Shown one piece after another: positions 52,101 to 57,920 of a DNA stretch of 64,000 nucleotides (position 1 is the stretch's first letter; each line of letters starts with the position of its first letter). A program made the translations under genes and the position numbers. The notes beneath the pieces are model-generated. The model had not been told where the DNA came from. It saw nothing but the letters and a program-made list of their open reading frames with translations, and did no database searches. The DNA is from Owenia fusiformis (lineage: Eukaryota; Annelida; Polychaeta; Sabellida; Oweniidae): the NCBI GenBank assembly GCA_903813345.2, contig CAIIXF020000007.1:36788759-36852758 (forward strand), read 5' to 3'.

Positions 52101-55065
52101 TGCCTTGGTCACATTTGTTCCGATTTTCACTACGGCGCCCGGGCGATTGAGTATTTTGTTCAAAATTGAATACAATATTGAACAAAACACTCAATCGGGC
52201 GGGCGCCGATCGGCCGGCGCAAATGTGACCCGGGCATTACGTATAGCTCAATGATTGCCCTCAGATTTTGAATCACAATTCAAACATGATAACATATTAA
52301 GACTGAAGGACATTTCTTTAGAAAGTGGTAGTAATACAGGGTGTTTTATAATGACCGTCTCCCCGTCCACATATATATTTTATCACTTAACCCTTAATCT
52401 ATATGTCATTGTGAATCGTTCTGGACGAATTCAGACCCTTGGTTATTGCTTTTGACAGATCACATAGCTTTTAAAGAAATATGTGGCTGTTACGGTTATG
52501 CCAAAGATCAAATAGGCACATTTTGTAGTAATATGTAGCAAGAAGTAAAAACTACTGAACTAAATTTAAATTATTTTAAAAAGTCAAGAATTGAACGAGC
52601 TTTTATGATATGGAGGTATGCTATCTAGGATTGATGATTTACGGGGGACGGCCATTATGAAACACCTTGTAACGTGGAATTTCGCACGTTCAGTAAACCA
52701 AGCAGCATTCAGATTCTACAGTGTGTTAAGTTCCTGAAGTGGTTTTGATGAAACTCTACCTACTTACCACACATTAAATGAAGCTAATTTGTGCCAAATT
52801 AAAAATGCAAAAAACACCATGGACATGATGGAAGTCATTTGGTTTTATTGCGGTTGCATGTTTTACACCAATGTCTGCGTTTTGAAGTATTTTTCTATTA
52901 CAAATGTCTTCTGAGCAGGTGTCCAAGACATTATGTTTTTTCCAATAGCTAATTACATGAGCTATACATTTGAGGTACCTTTTTTCTTTCCTAAAACAAT
53001 AAACACAATTGGTTAGTATTTTCCAAGATATAGCGATTTCTTACGGTTGCTTTTTTGAACACCCTGTATAAAACTCTTACTATTAAAATCTCAACATTTC
53101 AACATTAAATTTTACTCAATGGTCCAATCTAATGATGAATAAAATTATGGAAAATCATGGCAGTAAGGTCAGAAAAGTGAAATGATGTGGTTTATGTCAT
53201 CTAGGATTGGTGATTTACGGGGGACGACATTTAGATCCTTTTGCAGCAAACAAATTGTTTACAGTTTCAATATGGAATTACACTTAATCGTCACAACTTA
53301 AGAAATATAATATAATAAACAAACTTCTAGAAATTTTGTCAGCTTTAAAATGCTTTTTATTTCAACATTCTAGCTCAATTACTTAGAAAGTTCTGAGCGT
53401 TTTATTTGGCTTGGTCTAATATATTATAATGGTCAACAAAAGCACATTTGCCCTTACAGAAAAATCAGAAACATTAGTTTCAATTCCTTTATTTCACAAG
53501 ATTAAGCATAATCTCGAGATGGAATGTAACTCAGAAGTAAAATCAAAAATACAAGTTTTGAACTCATTTTTAATAATACTGCATCATTAATTGTCAAGAA
53601 TTCAAAGATTGCGTGATTTTAAATAGAATTTTGCAAGGGAATGCGTTTTTTAATAAGATGAACAGGTGGCCAATCTTTGCAACAAAATCTTAATATAGAG
53701 CGAAATTGATTGACAACGGGTCCTTGCGGACCAGCTTATTTATTTTTAGCGAGGGTTGTCAGCTAGAAAATCAATACAGGTCCAATGCAACAAAAAGTAA
53801 ACAAAACTTCGTTTTCATCCCTTTCCCTAAAATAATGTTTTTGGCGCTAAACTTTGCCTAGATAACTTTTGCAACGCATTATATTCGTCTGCTTGTTCCA
53901 TTCAGTAATACATAACATCATTTTGTGCTACAAATATGATAAATATCAGGTAATGTGAATTGTTTATTTGTAATTGTTTATTTGCACTTTGTAGATAAAC
54001 ACAAACTATTACAGATCTAATAAACAATAAAATGCTACATTTATGCAAATACGAATAGGTCAAAGTAAAAACTTGTGTTTGATCCTTCTAATTATATGTC
54101 AGATTATCTACAATTCAAATTGCTACAAAATTAGTTTTGAAAATTCATATAAAACTCATTAATCATTTGTTTTGATCTCATAAATTTCCTTGATTTGACA
54201 TGTTGAACTGAAATATTGATGCTAACTTTTATATTAATGTTTTGATTTTATGTGATTTCAGGTCAGCAAGGTTGTGGAATTGAAACTCTGCGAGCCAATA
54301 GTGGAGAAGAAGAATCTACGATCAAATGGGATAATCGATCTAACTCTCATTCCCAATGGCCATTTTGCAGTAACAGGTTATGATGACACTTCTACAAAGA
54401 TATATGGCCGAGAGCACAACCAGTTGAAAGATCTTGGAAAGGAGTTCGATTTTGTAACATTAACTTCCGATGGCCATCTGGCATTCACCAACAAGACGAA
54501 CACCATAAGTGTCTACAGTGTCGACGGGACCCCCACACGGGACATCACCTGCAGAGGACTTACAGCTGAGCTAGAGCTAGCAGGTATTACATCAACCCCT
54601 GCAGGTGAGCTGCTTGTATGTGATCGCACCACCATGACAGTGTACCGTGTGAATCCGTCCACTGGAGACACGACTCCCCTTTCCAAGCCTGATACATTCA
54701 AGTGGCCTGGCTATGTGGCATCAACAACATCTGATGTCACCATAGTCAGCGACTACTTGGGTGATTGTATTAAAGGCTTGGATAAAGATGGCCGGGAAGT
54801 TTTTAAATATGGGAAGGAAGGCAGTGGTCAGGGTGAGTTGAATCGACCCTGTGGTGTCTGCACAGATGCAGCCAACCACATCATAGTTGCAGACTGTAAC
54901 AACCACAGGGTACATCTCCTGACCCCTGACGCCAAATTCCTCCGCTATCTGCTTTCCAAGAAAGATGGCGTGTCCCACCCCCAATCTGTTGCCATCAACC
55001 AGGAGGGGCAACTGGTAGTTGGAGATTACAAGGGCAACATATTCACTATCACATACAGGAAGTAA
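9952..55065 (+). CDS. RING / nucleotidyltransferase / coiled-coil / NHL multidomain protein (TRIM-like), 26 exons
   Basis: A single gene model joined from exons that all begin and end in phase 0 at AG/GT sites, giving about 1,806 residues. The order is RING (1-66), charged helix (67-154), coiled coil with a nucleotidyltransferase motif and TPR-like repeats (155-862), short coiled-coil exons, nineteen 32-residue coiled-coil exons (within 884-1519), a 20-residue linker and a six-bladed NHL propeller (1540-1806). RING plus coiled coil plus NHL is the TRIM-NHL plan, suggesting a ubiquitin ligase with a C-terminal recognition propeller. No B-box was found. The nucleotidyltransferase/TPR insertion is not part of known TRIM architecture as far as I know. 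The catalytic and recognition roles are inferred. The joining of distant exons rests on shared strand, uniform phase and domain logic. Two adjacent genes, RING-NTase and CC-NHL, remain a possible alternative. Confidence 0.75.
10440..10990 (-). repeat. ~395-bp repeat, inverted copies
   Basis: GAATTTTCTAATATT and CTATCAATATGGCTTCACTAAAG here are the reverse complement of the family at 13290-14035. Words such as TAGTTAATATATTGATTT occur in both. Function and class are unknown. Confidence 0.6.
12548..12885. mobile_element. TA-flanked MITE, 338 bp
   Basis: The ends are CACTCCCCCCATAAGTTTGG and its near inverse CCAAACTTATGGAGGGGAGTG, flanked by TA at 12546-12547 and 12886-12887. The inverted repeat extends through TTAAAGCCTCTTTACCTTTG to more than 70 bp. 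A related single end (CAAACTTTTGGAGGGGATGTA) occurs near 3353. Non-coding, probably mobilised by a Tc1/mariner-type enzyme. Confidence 0.75.
13290..14035 (+). repeat. Two tandem copies of a ~395-bp repeat
   Basis: Two direct units share TTTAGTTAAGCCA, TTGATAGC, CATCCTAGGAATA and TTTGAAGATTGATAAATTA. The second ends in a poly-G run near 14021-14033. The family recurs inverted at 10440-10990. Confidence 0.7.
14068..14694. mobile_element. Tc1/mariner-type non-autonomous element, 627 bp
   Basis: The ends CAGGGTGATTCATAATGACCG and CGGTCATTATGAAACACCCTG are inverted repeats flanked by TA (14066-14067, 14695-14696). The element at 52337-52669 has the same ends. No intact transposase is visible. Confidence 0.75.
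15000..15880. repeat. Dispersed repeat, long copy
   Basis: The left half matches 2560-3160. The right half (15480-15730), with CCACCTGGTGG and GAAACTGGTAACTACCTACT, matches 50340-50600. This suggests one longer family present here in its most complete form. No coding content is seen. Confidence 0.6.
17180..17443 (+). CDS. Exon 2: charged coiled-coil / single alpha-helix
   Basis: It encodes 88 residues between a CTTCAG acceptor and a GTAAGA donor, phase 0 at both ends. After a short LTTLDEEVSQLLQSL start it is almost entirely Glu, Lys, Arg and Gln in regular spacing (ERKRADEERQRIEEEKQRIE), typical of a coiled coil or stable single helix. It follows the RING where a TRIM coiled coil would lie, but no B-box precedes it. 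The acceptor could instead be the TTAG a few codons later; the chosen one keeps phase 0 and has the better pyrimidine context. Confidence 0.7.
17444..19492 (+). other. Intron 2 (2.0 kb) with mariner insertion
   Basis: AT-rich intron. Its only recognisable content is the Tc1/mariner element at 18287-19375, which ends about 115 bp before exon 3. Confidence 0.7.
18287..19375 (+). mobile_element. Tc1/mariner transposon, internally degraded, 1089 bp
   Basis: Long inverted repeats of about 190 bp start CAGGGTGGGCCAAAAAAACA and end TTTTTTGGCCCACCCTG, flanked by TA at 18285-18286 and 19376-19377. The plus strand around 18660-18850 retains the transposase C-terminal part, reading QQDIASYH (the QDxAxxH aspartate motif) and DAWPPNSPDANVLDY followed by HIWSHLEEM, the familiar WPPNSPDxNPxDY block. 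The N-terminal DNA-binding region is not recognisable, so the element is non-autonomous. Confidence 0.85.
19493..21616 (+). CDS. Exon 3: coiled coil, GlnD/DUF294-like nucleotidyltransferase motif, TPR-like repeats
   Basis: It encodes 708 residues from a TTGCAG acceptor to a GTGAAC donor, phase 0. Exon residues 1-230 are helical and charged. At exon residues 238-252 (20204-20248) it reads GSFSRKETTPFSDVE, a nucleotidyltransferase-fold motif (GS, then about ten residues, then an acidic pair) closest in my recollection to the GlnD/DUF294 form GSxxRxE...SDxD. The acidic pair is D-x-E, not D-x-D. A helical region follows. The last 60 residues (NTLGCALQQKGN onward, then a second helix pair with GGRTAEYEDLL) match the TPR consensus. 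Family knowledge suggests transfer of a nucleotide to a small molecule, protein or nucleic acid; activity here is unproven and the third acidic residue is not identified. Confidence 0.75.
21829..21891 (+). CDS. Exon 4: 21-residue coiled-coil exon
   Basis: It begins after TTTTTTTAG and ends before GTATAT, phase 0. The product IHKLRNGLDEAKQLLKIANE plus R is an amphipathic helix linking the TPR-like exon to the coiled-coil exons. Confidence 0.65.
22331..22426 (+). CDS. Exon 5: first 96-bp coiled-coil exon (diverged)
   Basis: It encodes 32 residues between TTTTAG and GTACTC, phase 0. The SSKVNTLQEELTMTKDNL core aligns without gaps to the downstream array exons, making it a diverged founder-like member. 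Confidence 0.75.
22580..22663 (+). CDS. Exon 6: 84-bp coiled-coil exon
   Basis: It encodes 28 residues (AKNVKRLQDELLKASNNLTE onward) between TTGTAG and GTATAT, phase 0. Related to the 32-residue units but four residues shorter, exactly four heptads. Confidence 0.7.
22697..23189. repeat. Probable inverted-repeat element in intron
   Basis: CTTGTTACCGAGTCTCTGTGTC at the left is answered by GACACGGGGTCTGGTAACAAG at the right. Non-coding; target duplication unclear. Confidence 0.4.
23240..23340. repeat. Palindromic hairpin repeat, 101 bp
   Basis: TTTTTAATACAGGGTATATC and GATATACCCGGTATTAAAAA flank inner arms AAATACAACATATTAAC and TTGATATATTGTATTT around a CGAGGGACCGAGGG centre. It has the same design as the block at 6187. 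Confidence 0.7.
23552..23770 (+). pseudogene. Coiled-coil exon disrupted by a MITE
   Basis: After a GACTCAG acceptor-like site, ELSMKEQSLQAQLLDSNKNR resembles an array exon but meets a TAG created by the inserted MITE (23620-23737). The sequence after it (GAAGAAAGTAGAGCAAAA, then AATCAG before GTATTA) resembles the end of an array exon but is out of frame. It lies between exons 6 and 7, where another array member would be expected. Confidence 0.5.
23620..23737. mobile_element. TA-flanked MITE, 118 bp
   Basis: The ends GTCTTGCTTAAAAGACCCTG and, inverted, GTCTTCCTTAAAGACTGTAT are flanked by TA at 23618-23619 and 23738-23739. Poly-C and poly-G runs lie inside each arm. Too short to encode a transposase. 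Confidence 0.75.
24082..25813 (+). CDS. Exons 7-15: nine 96-bp coiled-coil exons
   Basis: Exons at 24082-24177, 24277-24372, 24485-24580, 24694-24789, 24905-25000, 25102-25197, 25312-25407, 25508-25603 and 25718-25813. Each is exactly 32 codons, phase 0, between a TTGCAG or ATCACAG acceptor and a GTAT/GTAC donor. The unit reads ALDLSSKVKSLQDELAMANN, then NLTEEKQRSEAE, with a few substitutions. Hydrophobic positions follow 4-3 spacing, and 32 residues equal three heptads plus one hendecad, so concatenated units keep one continuous coiled-coil stripe. The introns are only about 100-115 bp and nearly identical, showing recent tandem exon duplication. Exon 14 has EEMQRS for EEKQRS and exon 15 EEKRIS; none carries a stop or shift. 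Confidence 0.85.
27003..27010 (+). promoter_or_regulatory. LTR TATA box
   Basis: TATAAAAG, about 185 bp before the LTR end. Also present at 33814 and 43196 in the other LTR copies. Confidence 0.7.
27118..27123 (+). promoter_or_regulatory. LTR polyadenylation signal
   Basis: AATAAA, 108 bp downstream of the TATA box, consistent with the R region end. Confidence 0.6.
27191..27208 (+). promoter_or_regulatory. Primer-binding site, tRNA-Leu type
   Basis: TGGTGGCAGTGGTGGGAT starts two bases after the 5' LTR. It complements the 3' end of an animal tRNA-Leu(AAG) (..CCGCTGCCACCA) at all but one position, where a G-U pair would form. Confidence 0.75.
28527..28946 (+). CDS. 139-residue leader ORF of the LTR element, unknown function
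   Basis: A complete frame starting MPRITLIFPNQGSLPITGLQ, lying 1.3 kb after the primer site and upstream of gag. It is basic and hydrophobic in parts, without signal peptide, zinc-binding or membrane motifs that I recognise. It is identical in the duplicated copy. It could be an extra retroelement protein or captured host sequence. Confidence 0.45.
   Translation: MPRITLIFPNQGSLPITGLQYSLIKRSNLLLRTYRHLIDEHMSDAQIIVPGYIKLDEFHIFRNCHISYVKNGFVQYNFEKISKLQKKYENITEFFEFQDVPTTLKANCIIKIQDLVQIKDITEIPLPELFKKYLKFSEY
29901..31507 (+). pseudogene. Broken gag of the LTR element
   Basis: The capsid-like part (30858-31103) reads NNWDETTKALELATTLRGLA, then ISEADRRDYEKL, the pattern of gypsy-type gag in invertebrates. 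It continues in another frame from about 31070 (LALDQLMEAI...) to a zinc knuckle C98-x2-C101-x4-H106-x4-C111 counted from 31115. Breaks include a TAA inside the 60-bp repeats at 30303-30305, a one-base loss near 30400 and a shift near 31070. The duplicate copy shares all of these, so they predate the duplication. Gag forms the particle core and binds RNA; this copy cannot make an intact protein. Confidence 0.75.
30105..30645 (+). repeat. 60-bp tandem repeats in gag N-terminal region
   Basis: About nine units of 60 bp, each encoding DATKKAHQYSWTEEPQLPTG or a close variant. The length is a multiple of three, so the repeat was expanded as protein before the frame broke. Copy 2 is at 39481-40021. 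Confidence 0.85.
31462..31836 (+). pseudogene. Retroviral-type aspartic protease fragment
   Basis: LLDTGAAVNI (31642-31671) is the DTG active site of retropepsins, preceded by VLIYNQHINC as in gypsy proteases. The frame overlaps the end of gag by 46 bp in the -1 frame, the usual gag-pol arrangement. It stops before any reverse transcriptase, and the next frame is env-like. Confidence 0.75.
31755..32443 (+). pseudogene. Env-like C-terminal segment with transmembrane helix
   Basis: The frame from 31940 (167 codons) has a Cys-containing N-terminal part (LPCSCRI), an acidic linker, a hydrophobic segment at residues 111-131 followed by RKEK, and a charged tail. That is the layout of the end of an envelope-like membrane protein, but I cannot assign the family by sequence. 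An overlapping frame from 31755 probably belongs to the same damaged gene. Most of the ectodomain and all of pol appear deleted around 31750. Confidence 0.5.
32711..32722 (+). promoter_or_regulatory. Polypurine tract
   Basis: AGGTGGGAGGAA directly abuts the 3' LTR TGTGAC; plus-strand primer site for reverse transcription. Copy 2 is at 42093-42104. Confidence 0.7.
32723..33999 (+). repeat. 3' LTR (1277 bp)
   Basis: Near-identical to 25911-27188, with one A fewer in a homopolymer and a few substitutions. Flanked by the TATA target duplication. Confidence 0.9.
34133..34220 (+). repeat. tRNA-derived SINE-like head
   Basis: GTCGAGTTGGCCGAGAGGGC resembles the A-box region of class II (Leu/Ser) tRNAs, and GGTGCAAGTTCGAGAC 33 bp later resembles a B box. 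The anticodon and acceptor stems do not pair well, so it is probably a SINE head or tRNA pseudogene and not a working tRNA. Copy 2 is at 43515-43602. Confidence 0.5.
34274..35206 (+). CDS. Exons 16-19: four 96-bp coiled-coil exons
   Basis: Exons at 34274-34369, 34475-34570, 34908-35003 and 35111-35206, all 32 codons and phase 0. Units read ALNLSSKVKSLQDELAMANN and variants. The third has a weaker TTTTTAAG acceptor, begins TLDLSSK, has QNEL for QDEL and a GTGAGT donor. They lie downstream of the LTR element within duplication copy 1. Confidence 0.8.
36919..43381 (+). mobile_element. 5'-truncated second copy of the LTR element
   Basis: It lacks the 5' LTR and primer site because the duplication began inside the element. 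It contains the 139-codon frame (37903-38322), 60-bp repeats, broken gag to 40883, protease fragment 40838-41212, env-like frame 41316-41825 and an LTR at 42105-43381. All disabling changes seen in copy 1 are shared. Confidence 0.9.
42105..43381 (+). repeat. Third LTR copy (duplicate of 3' LTR)
   Basis: 1277 bp, matching 32723-33999 base for base as far as I read, as expected if it arose by the segmental duplication and not by a new insertion. Confidence 0.9.
43656..44597 (+). CDS. Exons 20-23: duplicated set of four coiled-coil exons
   Basis: Exons at 43656-43751, 43857-43952, 44299-44394 and 44502-44597. They appear identical to exons 16-19, including the weak TTTTTAAG acceptor. If spliced they add 128 residues in frame. 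If the duplication is an assembly error they do not exist as a second set. Confidence 0.7.
44598..47839 (+). other. Intron with repeats
   Basis: The end of duplication copy 2 (to 46309) followed by unique intron. The only structure seen is the CATCGACA-type repeat family. Confidence 0.5.
45391..47500. repeat. CATCGACA repeat family, inverted and direct copies
   Basis: The block at 45391-45880 (ACCATCGACA, TTTTCGAGCAGTGCTCGATTTT, GAATATGTTTCTC) recurs inverted at 46560-46960 and again, more diverged, at 47040-47500. The left arm is also present at 36000-36490 in copy 1. The arrangement suggests long terminal inverted repeats of a degraded DNA transposon. Confidence 0.55.
47840..47935 (+). CDS. 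Exon 24: diverged 96-bp coiled-coil exon
   Basis: It encodes 32 residues, VHGLSSKVTTLQDDLLMSNK then KLADAQLKYETE, between ATTTCAG and GTATTT, phase 0. Closest in divergence to exon 5, so the ends of the array are old and the middle is young. Confidence 0.75.
48286..49330. repeat. ~238-bp tandem repeat, about four units
   Basis: CTGAGGTACCC recurs at 48350, 48588 and 48827. Units share CATCTTGCGAAACATC, CGGCAGCTCCA and ATAATTTTGGTTCC. A partial unit occurs at 51845-52075. The frame on the opposite strand (48346-48702) is a product of the repeat. Confidence 0.75.
48932..49062. mobile_element. GTCACATT-ended palindromic MITE
   Basis: GTCACATTAG and CTAATGTGAC ends, with inner arms GCACCCGGC and GCCGGGTGC. 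It is inserted in the 238-bp repeat array and related to 52098-52239. Confidence 0.6.
49396..49668. mobile_element. Near-perfect palindromic MITE, 273 bp
   Basis: CAGGGTGACCCCCAAAAATG and its inverse CATTTTCTGGGTCACCCTG are flanked by TA (49394-49395, 49669-49670). The arms extend through CTTCAATATTTTTCTTAA and TTTGTGTGCC almost to the centre. Mariner-type, non-coding. Confidence 0.85.
49789..49848 (+). CDS. Exon 25: 20-residue coiled-coil linker
   Basis: VQQLQNALAQSITVLQQAAK between TATTATAG and GTAAAT, phase 0. A Gln-rich amphipathic helix leading into the NHL exon. Confidence 0.65.
50340..50600. repeat. Dispersed repeat fragment
   Basis: Matches 15480-15730 (CCACCTGGTGG, GAAACTGGTAACTACCTACT). 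Confidence 0.65.
51613..51784. mobile_element. Palindromic MITE-like element
   Basis: GAAGGAGGATTTGCTCCC with GAATGCAACATTGATATT and GGTATCGTGAC is mirrored by GTCACGATACC, AATATCGATGTTGCATTC and GGAGCCAATCCTTC. Target duplication is unclear. Confidence 0.6.
52098..52239. mobile_element. Palindromic MITE, TAATGCC ends
   Basis: TAATGCCTTGGTCACATTTG and CAAATGTGACCCGGGCATTA are inverted, with inner arms CGATTGAGTATTTTGTTCAA and the near-inverse TTGAACAAAACACTCAATCG. Confidence 0.75.
52337..52669. mobile_element. Tc1/mariner-type MITE, 333 bp
   Basis: CAGGGTGTTTTATAATGACC and GGCCATTATGAAACACCTTG are flanked by TA at 52335-52336 and 52670-52671. Same family as 14068-14694. Confidence 0.75.
54262..55065 (+). 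CDS. Exon 26: C-terminal NHL-repeat propeller
   Basis: It encodes 267 residues after a GATTTCAG acceptor, ending at TAA 55063-55065. Six blade-like repeats are visible. The clearest is GSGQGELNRPCGVCTDAANH followed by IIVADCNNHRVHLL, the classic NHL signature of TRIM2/3/71-type proteins. Others begin GIIDLTLIPNGHFAV, FVTLTSDGHLAFT, AGITSTPAGELLVCD, GYVASTTSDVTIVSD and PQSVAINQEGQLVVGD. NHL propellers bind RNA or protein partners. Base composition here is less AT-rich than in the surrounding introns, as expected of constrained coding sequence. Confidence 0.9.
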   Translation, partial: VSKVVELKLCEPIVEKKNLRSNGIIDLTLIPNGHFAVTGYDDTSTKIYGREHNQLKDLGKEFDFVTLTSDGHLAFTNKTNTISVYSVDGTPTRDITCRGLTAELELAGITSTPAGELLVCDRTTMTVYRVNPSTGDTTPLSKPDTFKWPGYVASTTSDVTIVSDYLGDCIKGLDKDGREVFKYGKEGSGQGELNRPCGVCTDAANHIIVADCNNHRVHLLTPDAKFLRYLLSKKDGVSHPQSVAINQEGQLVVGDYKGNIFTITYRK

Positions 55066-56207
55066 GGTAAATAGAAAACAAAACATTAAAACAATTAACA
55101 AATATCAATTAAATACTGCATTATTACATGAATATAATGTTTTAAATACATCAATTTATAATAACAAATGATTACAAATTGAAAATAATTGAGAAAATAT
55201 GTTAAAATAATGTTAAATAAACAGAGAATTAAAAGTGAAAATTGTAAACAGTAGAAGTAAACATTAATAAAAGTGTCAAACGGATGAATTTAATCACAAC
55301 TAATTATCAAAATTATGTTTCAGCCCAGCATCCTGATACAAGTGAGAAACAACAACACTGACAAATACAACAACAACAACAACAAAGACAATGATAGTAG
55401 TGACAATTACAACACTAATGTTACACCAATATTGACAATAAAAACGTCAATTATTCTGATAGTACCAAAATAATATCATCAGTTATTATTCGAATAATGC
55501 CAAGAAATACAACAACAACAACTCAGAGACAAACAGACCAGTGGCAATTACAACACAAAACAACAACAATGCCAAGAGATACAACAACAATGATTGGTTA
55601 TAAAACAACGATGTGAAAACTATTATGAAGCAAATGATAGTTATATTTGCCATTAATTGGAGACTGGATTCATTAAAGCTAATTAGGATTAATTACATAA
55701 TTACAAATCAGGATTAAAAATGGATATATATGTTCTTTGATAACTGTAAGTAGATTGTATTGAACTTGTTTACATTTTGAATTAGTGCCCTAAATGTATA
55801 TTTTTTACATGAGAATGATGAATTTATCAATTTGTAAATTGATTGCTATAAGCATGCAATATCATTGTTTTTTTTTATTGGAAGCTTATTTAAAAAATGT
55901 CAAAAACAATTGAAAATGTTCATTTTTGATTCATACACTTCTTTTAAAAACATATTTCCTAGGTCTCTGTGTATAACTGTGACTTTTGAGAGCTCTAAAA
56001 TTAAAAAATTAAAGGACTATACATAGTTCTAGCCCCCCCCCCCCCCAAAGAAGGTAGACAGCGTCATACCATATACATGTACATCACTTCATTGCATATT
56101 TAATGAGAGATTCTTTACTTGGAGGATATTGTATAAGAATTGCGAGCTTTTGAATGACCTAAACGGTTGTGCACCAGTTTTGATGAGTTCTACTGATATT
56201 TTTTTTA
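55066..56207 (+). other. 3' flank / possible 3' UTR with CAA repeat
   Basis: A GTAAAT donor one base after the stop (55067) and a TTTCAG acceptor (55323) could define a 3' UTR intron. AATAAA signals occur at 55216, 55266 and 55437. A CAACAACAA run lies at about 55358-55384. No other gene is seen up to the minisatellite. Confidence 0.4.
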
Positions 56208-57197
56208 ACTAATATAGGGTCAACATTTTAACTACGATCTACATTCCAACTGTAAAGCATTGAGTCAACATTTTGAGAGTAATGTAGGGTCAACATTTTG
56301 AATGTAATGTAGGGTCACGTCAAGTTCTTGACTATAATGTAGGGTCAACATTTGACTATAATGTAGGGTCAACATTTTGACTGTAATGTAGTGTCAATAT
56401 TTTGACTGTAATCTAGGGGGTTCAACATTTTGACAGTAATGTAGGATCAACATTTTAACTGTAATGCAGGTCAACATTTTGACTGTAATGTAGGGTCAAT
56501 ATTTTGACAGTAATGTAGGGTTAACATTTTGACTGTAATGTAGTGTCAATATTTTGACTGTAATGTAGGGTCAATATTCTGACTGTAATGTAGGGTCAAG
56601 GTCTTGACTATAATGAAAGGGCAAAATTTTAACTGTAATGCAGGGTCAACATTTTGACAGTCATGCAGAGTCAACATTTTGACAGTAATGCAGAGTCAAC
56701 ATATTGACTGTAATGTAGGGTCAATATTTTGACTATAATATAGGGTCAATATTTTGACTGTAATATAGTGTCAATATTTTGACAGTCATGCAGAGTCAAC
56801 GTTTTGACAGTAATGCAGTCAACATTATGAAAGTAATGTAGGGTCAACATTTTGACAGTAATGCAGAGTCAATATTTTGACTGTTATGCAGAGTCAACAT
56901 TTTGTCAGTAATGCAGTGTCAATATTTTGACCATAATGAAGAGTCAACATTTTGACAGTAATGCAGAGTCAACATTTTGACAGTAATGCAGAGTCAATAT
57001 TTTGGCTGTTATGCAGAGTCAACATTTTGACAGTAATGCTGTGTCAACATTTTGACCATAATGAAGAGTCAACATTTTGACAGTTATGCAGTGTCTACAT
57101 TTTGACGGTAATGCAGAGTCAATATTTTGACTGTTATGCAGAGTCAACATTTTGACTGTAATGCAGAGTCAAAATATTGACTGTAATGTAGGGTCAG
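56208..57197. repeat. 25-bp minisatellite, about 39 units
   Basis: Unit AATGTAGGGTCAACATTTTG plus ACTGT, with TGCAGAGTCAA and GACAGT variants. Each unit holds the short inverted pair GTCAA...TTGAC. Variants are interspersed, so units have been reshuffled. Confidence 0.9.
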
Positions 57198-57920
57198 TAT
57201 CTATGTCAGATTTTGACCTCAATGACCTGTTACAGGTGCATCTGTGCACCAATGAATGCCTATTTGTCAAACAACCAATGAAAATATACATGTCAATTGC
57301 AAGGCAATCGCAAATGGTATAATTATATATAATATGTGTATCGACAGAGCATCTGCCTTAATCTTATTTGTATTTTAAGCAAAACATTTTCAAAGGATAT
57401 GGAAATGATCTATCTGCATATACTTTAAGGTAACTTGAACACAAATAAGAAGACATAAGACAGGTGCCTATGTACCCAGTGCATATGAAGTAATGTGTAA
57501 AGCTTCAACGTTTTCTGTATGAATGAGTACCTACTACCTGTGCAAGATTGTTCAATGAGTCACAGATGAGATACATTTATATCAAAACCGATCAAGATTT
57601 TACACAGGTACGAGTACAAGAAGAAAGTTTTTCTCAAATGACTGTATAAGCAATGTTTCCACATTTTGATGCCAAAACTGATGGTAAAACTTGGTGTAAA
57701 ACAGCTTCAAATTGATTGAACTTCATCTTTCCATTGTTATTACTTCATAACATATATTGTATAAAATGCATAGGTATGCATGTCAACAAAGCTTGATTGT
57801 TATGACATCACAGCTAATTCTGTAAAAAAGCATAAATACTCAATACTCCTAGTAACAGTGTACGCGTATATGTTGCCATTATGTTTATAAAACCAGTAAT
57901 GTTACTATTGTTAACCAATC
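57198..57920. other. Spacer between tandem arrays
   Basis: AT-rich with no exon or repeat that I can support. Confidence 0.4.

Larger units (their letters stand above)
49849..54261 (+). other. 4.4-kb intron before the NHL exon
   Basis: Contains a dispersed repeat (50340-50600), a palindromic element (51613-51784), a partial 238-bp unit, the MITE at 52098, a mariner-type element at 52337 and a lone GAACACCCTGTATA end near 53057-53070. The remainder is AT-rich with nothing recognised. Confidence 0.6.

Noticed and set aside
54513-55101. Minus-strand frames across the NHL exon
   Set aside because: Shadows of the constrained plus-strand NHL coding sequence.
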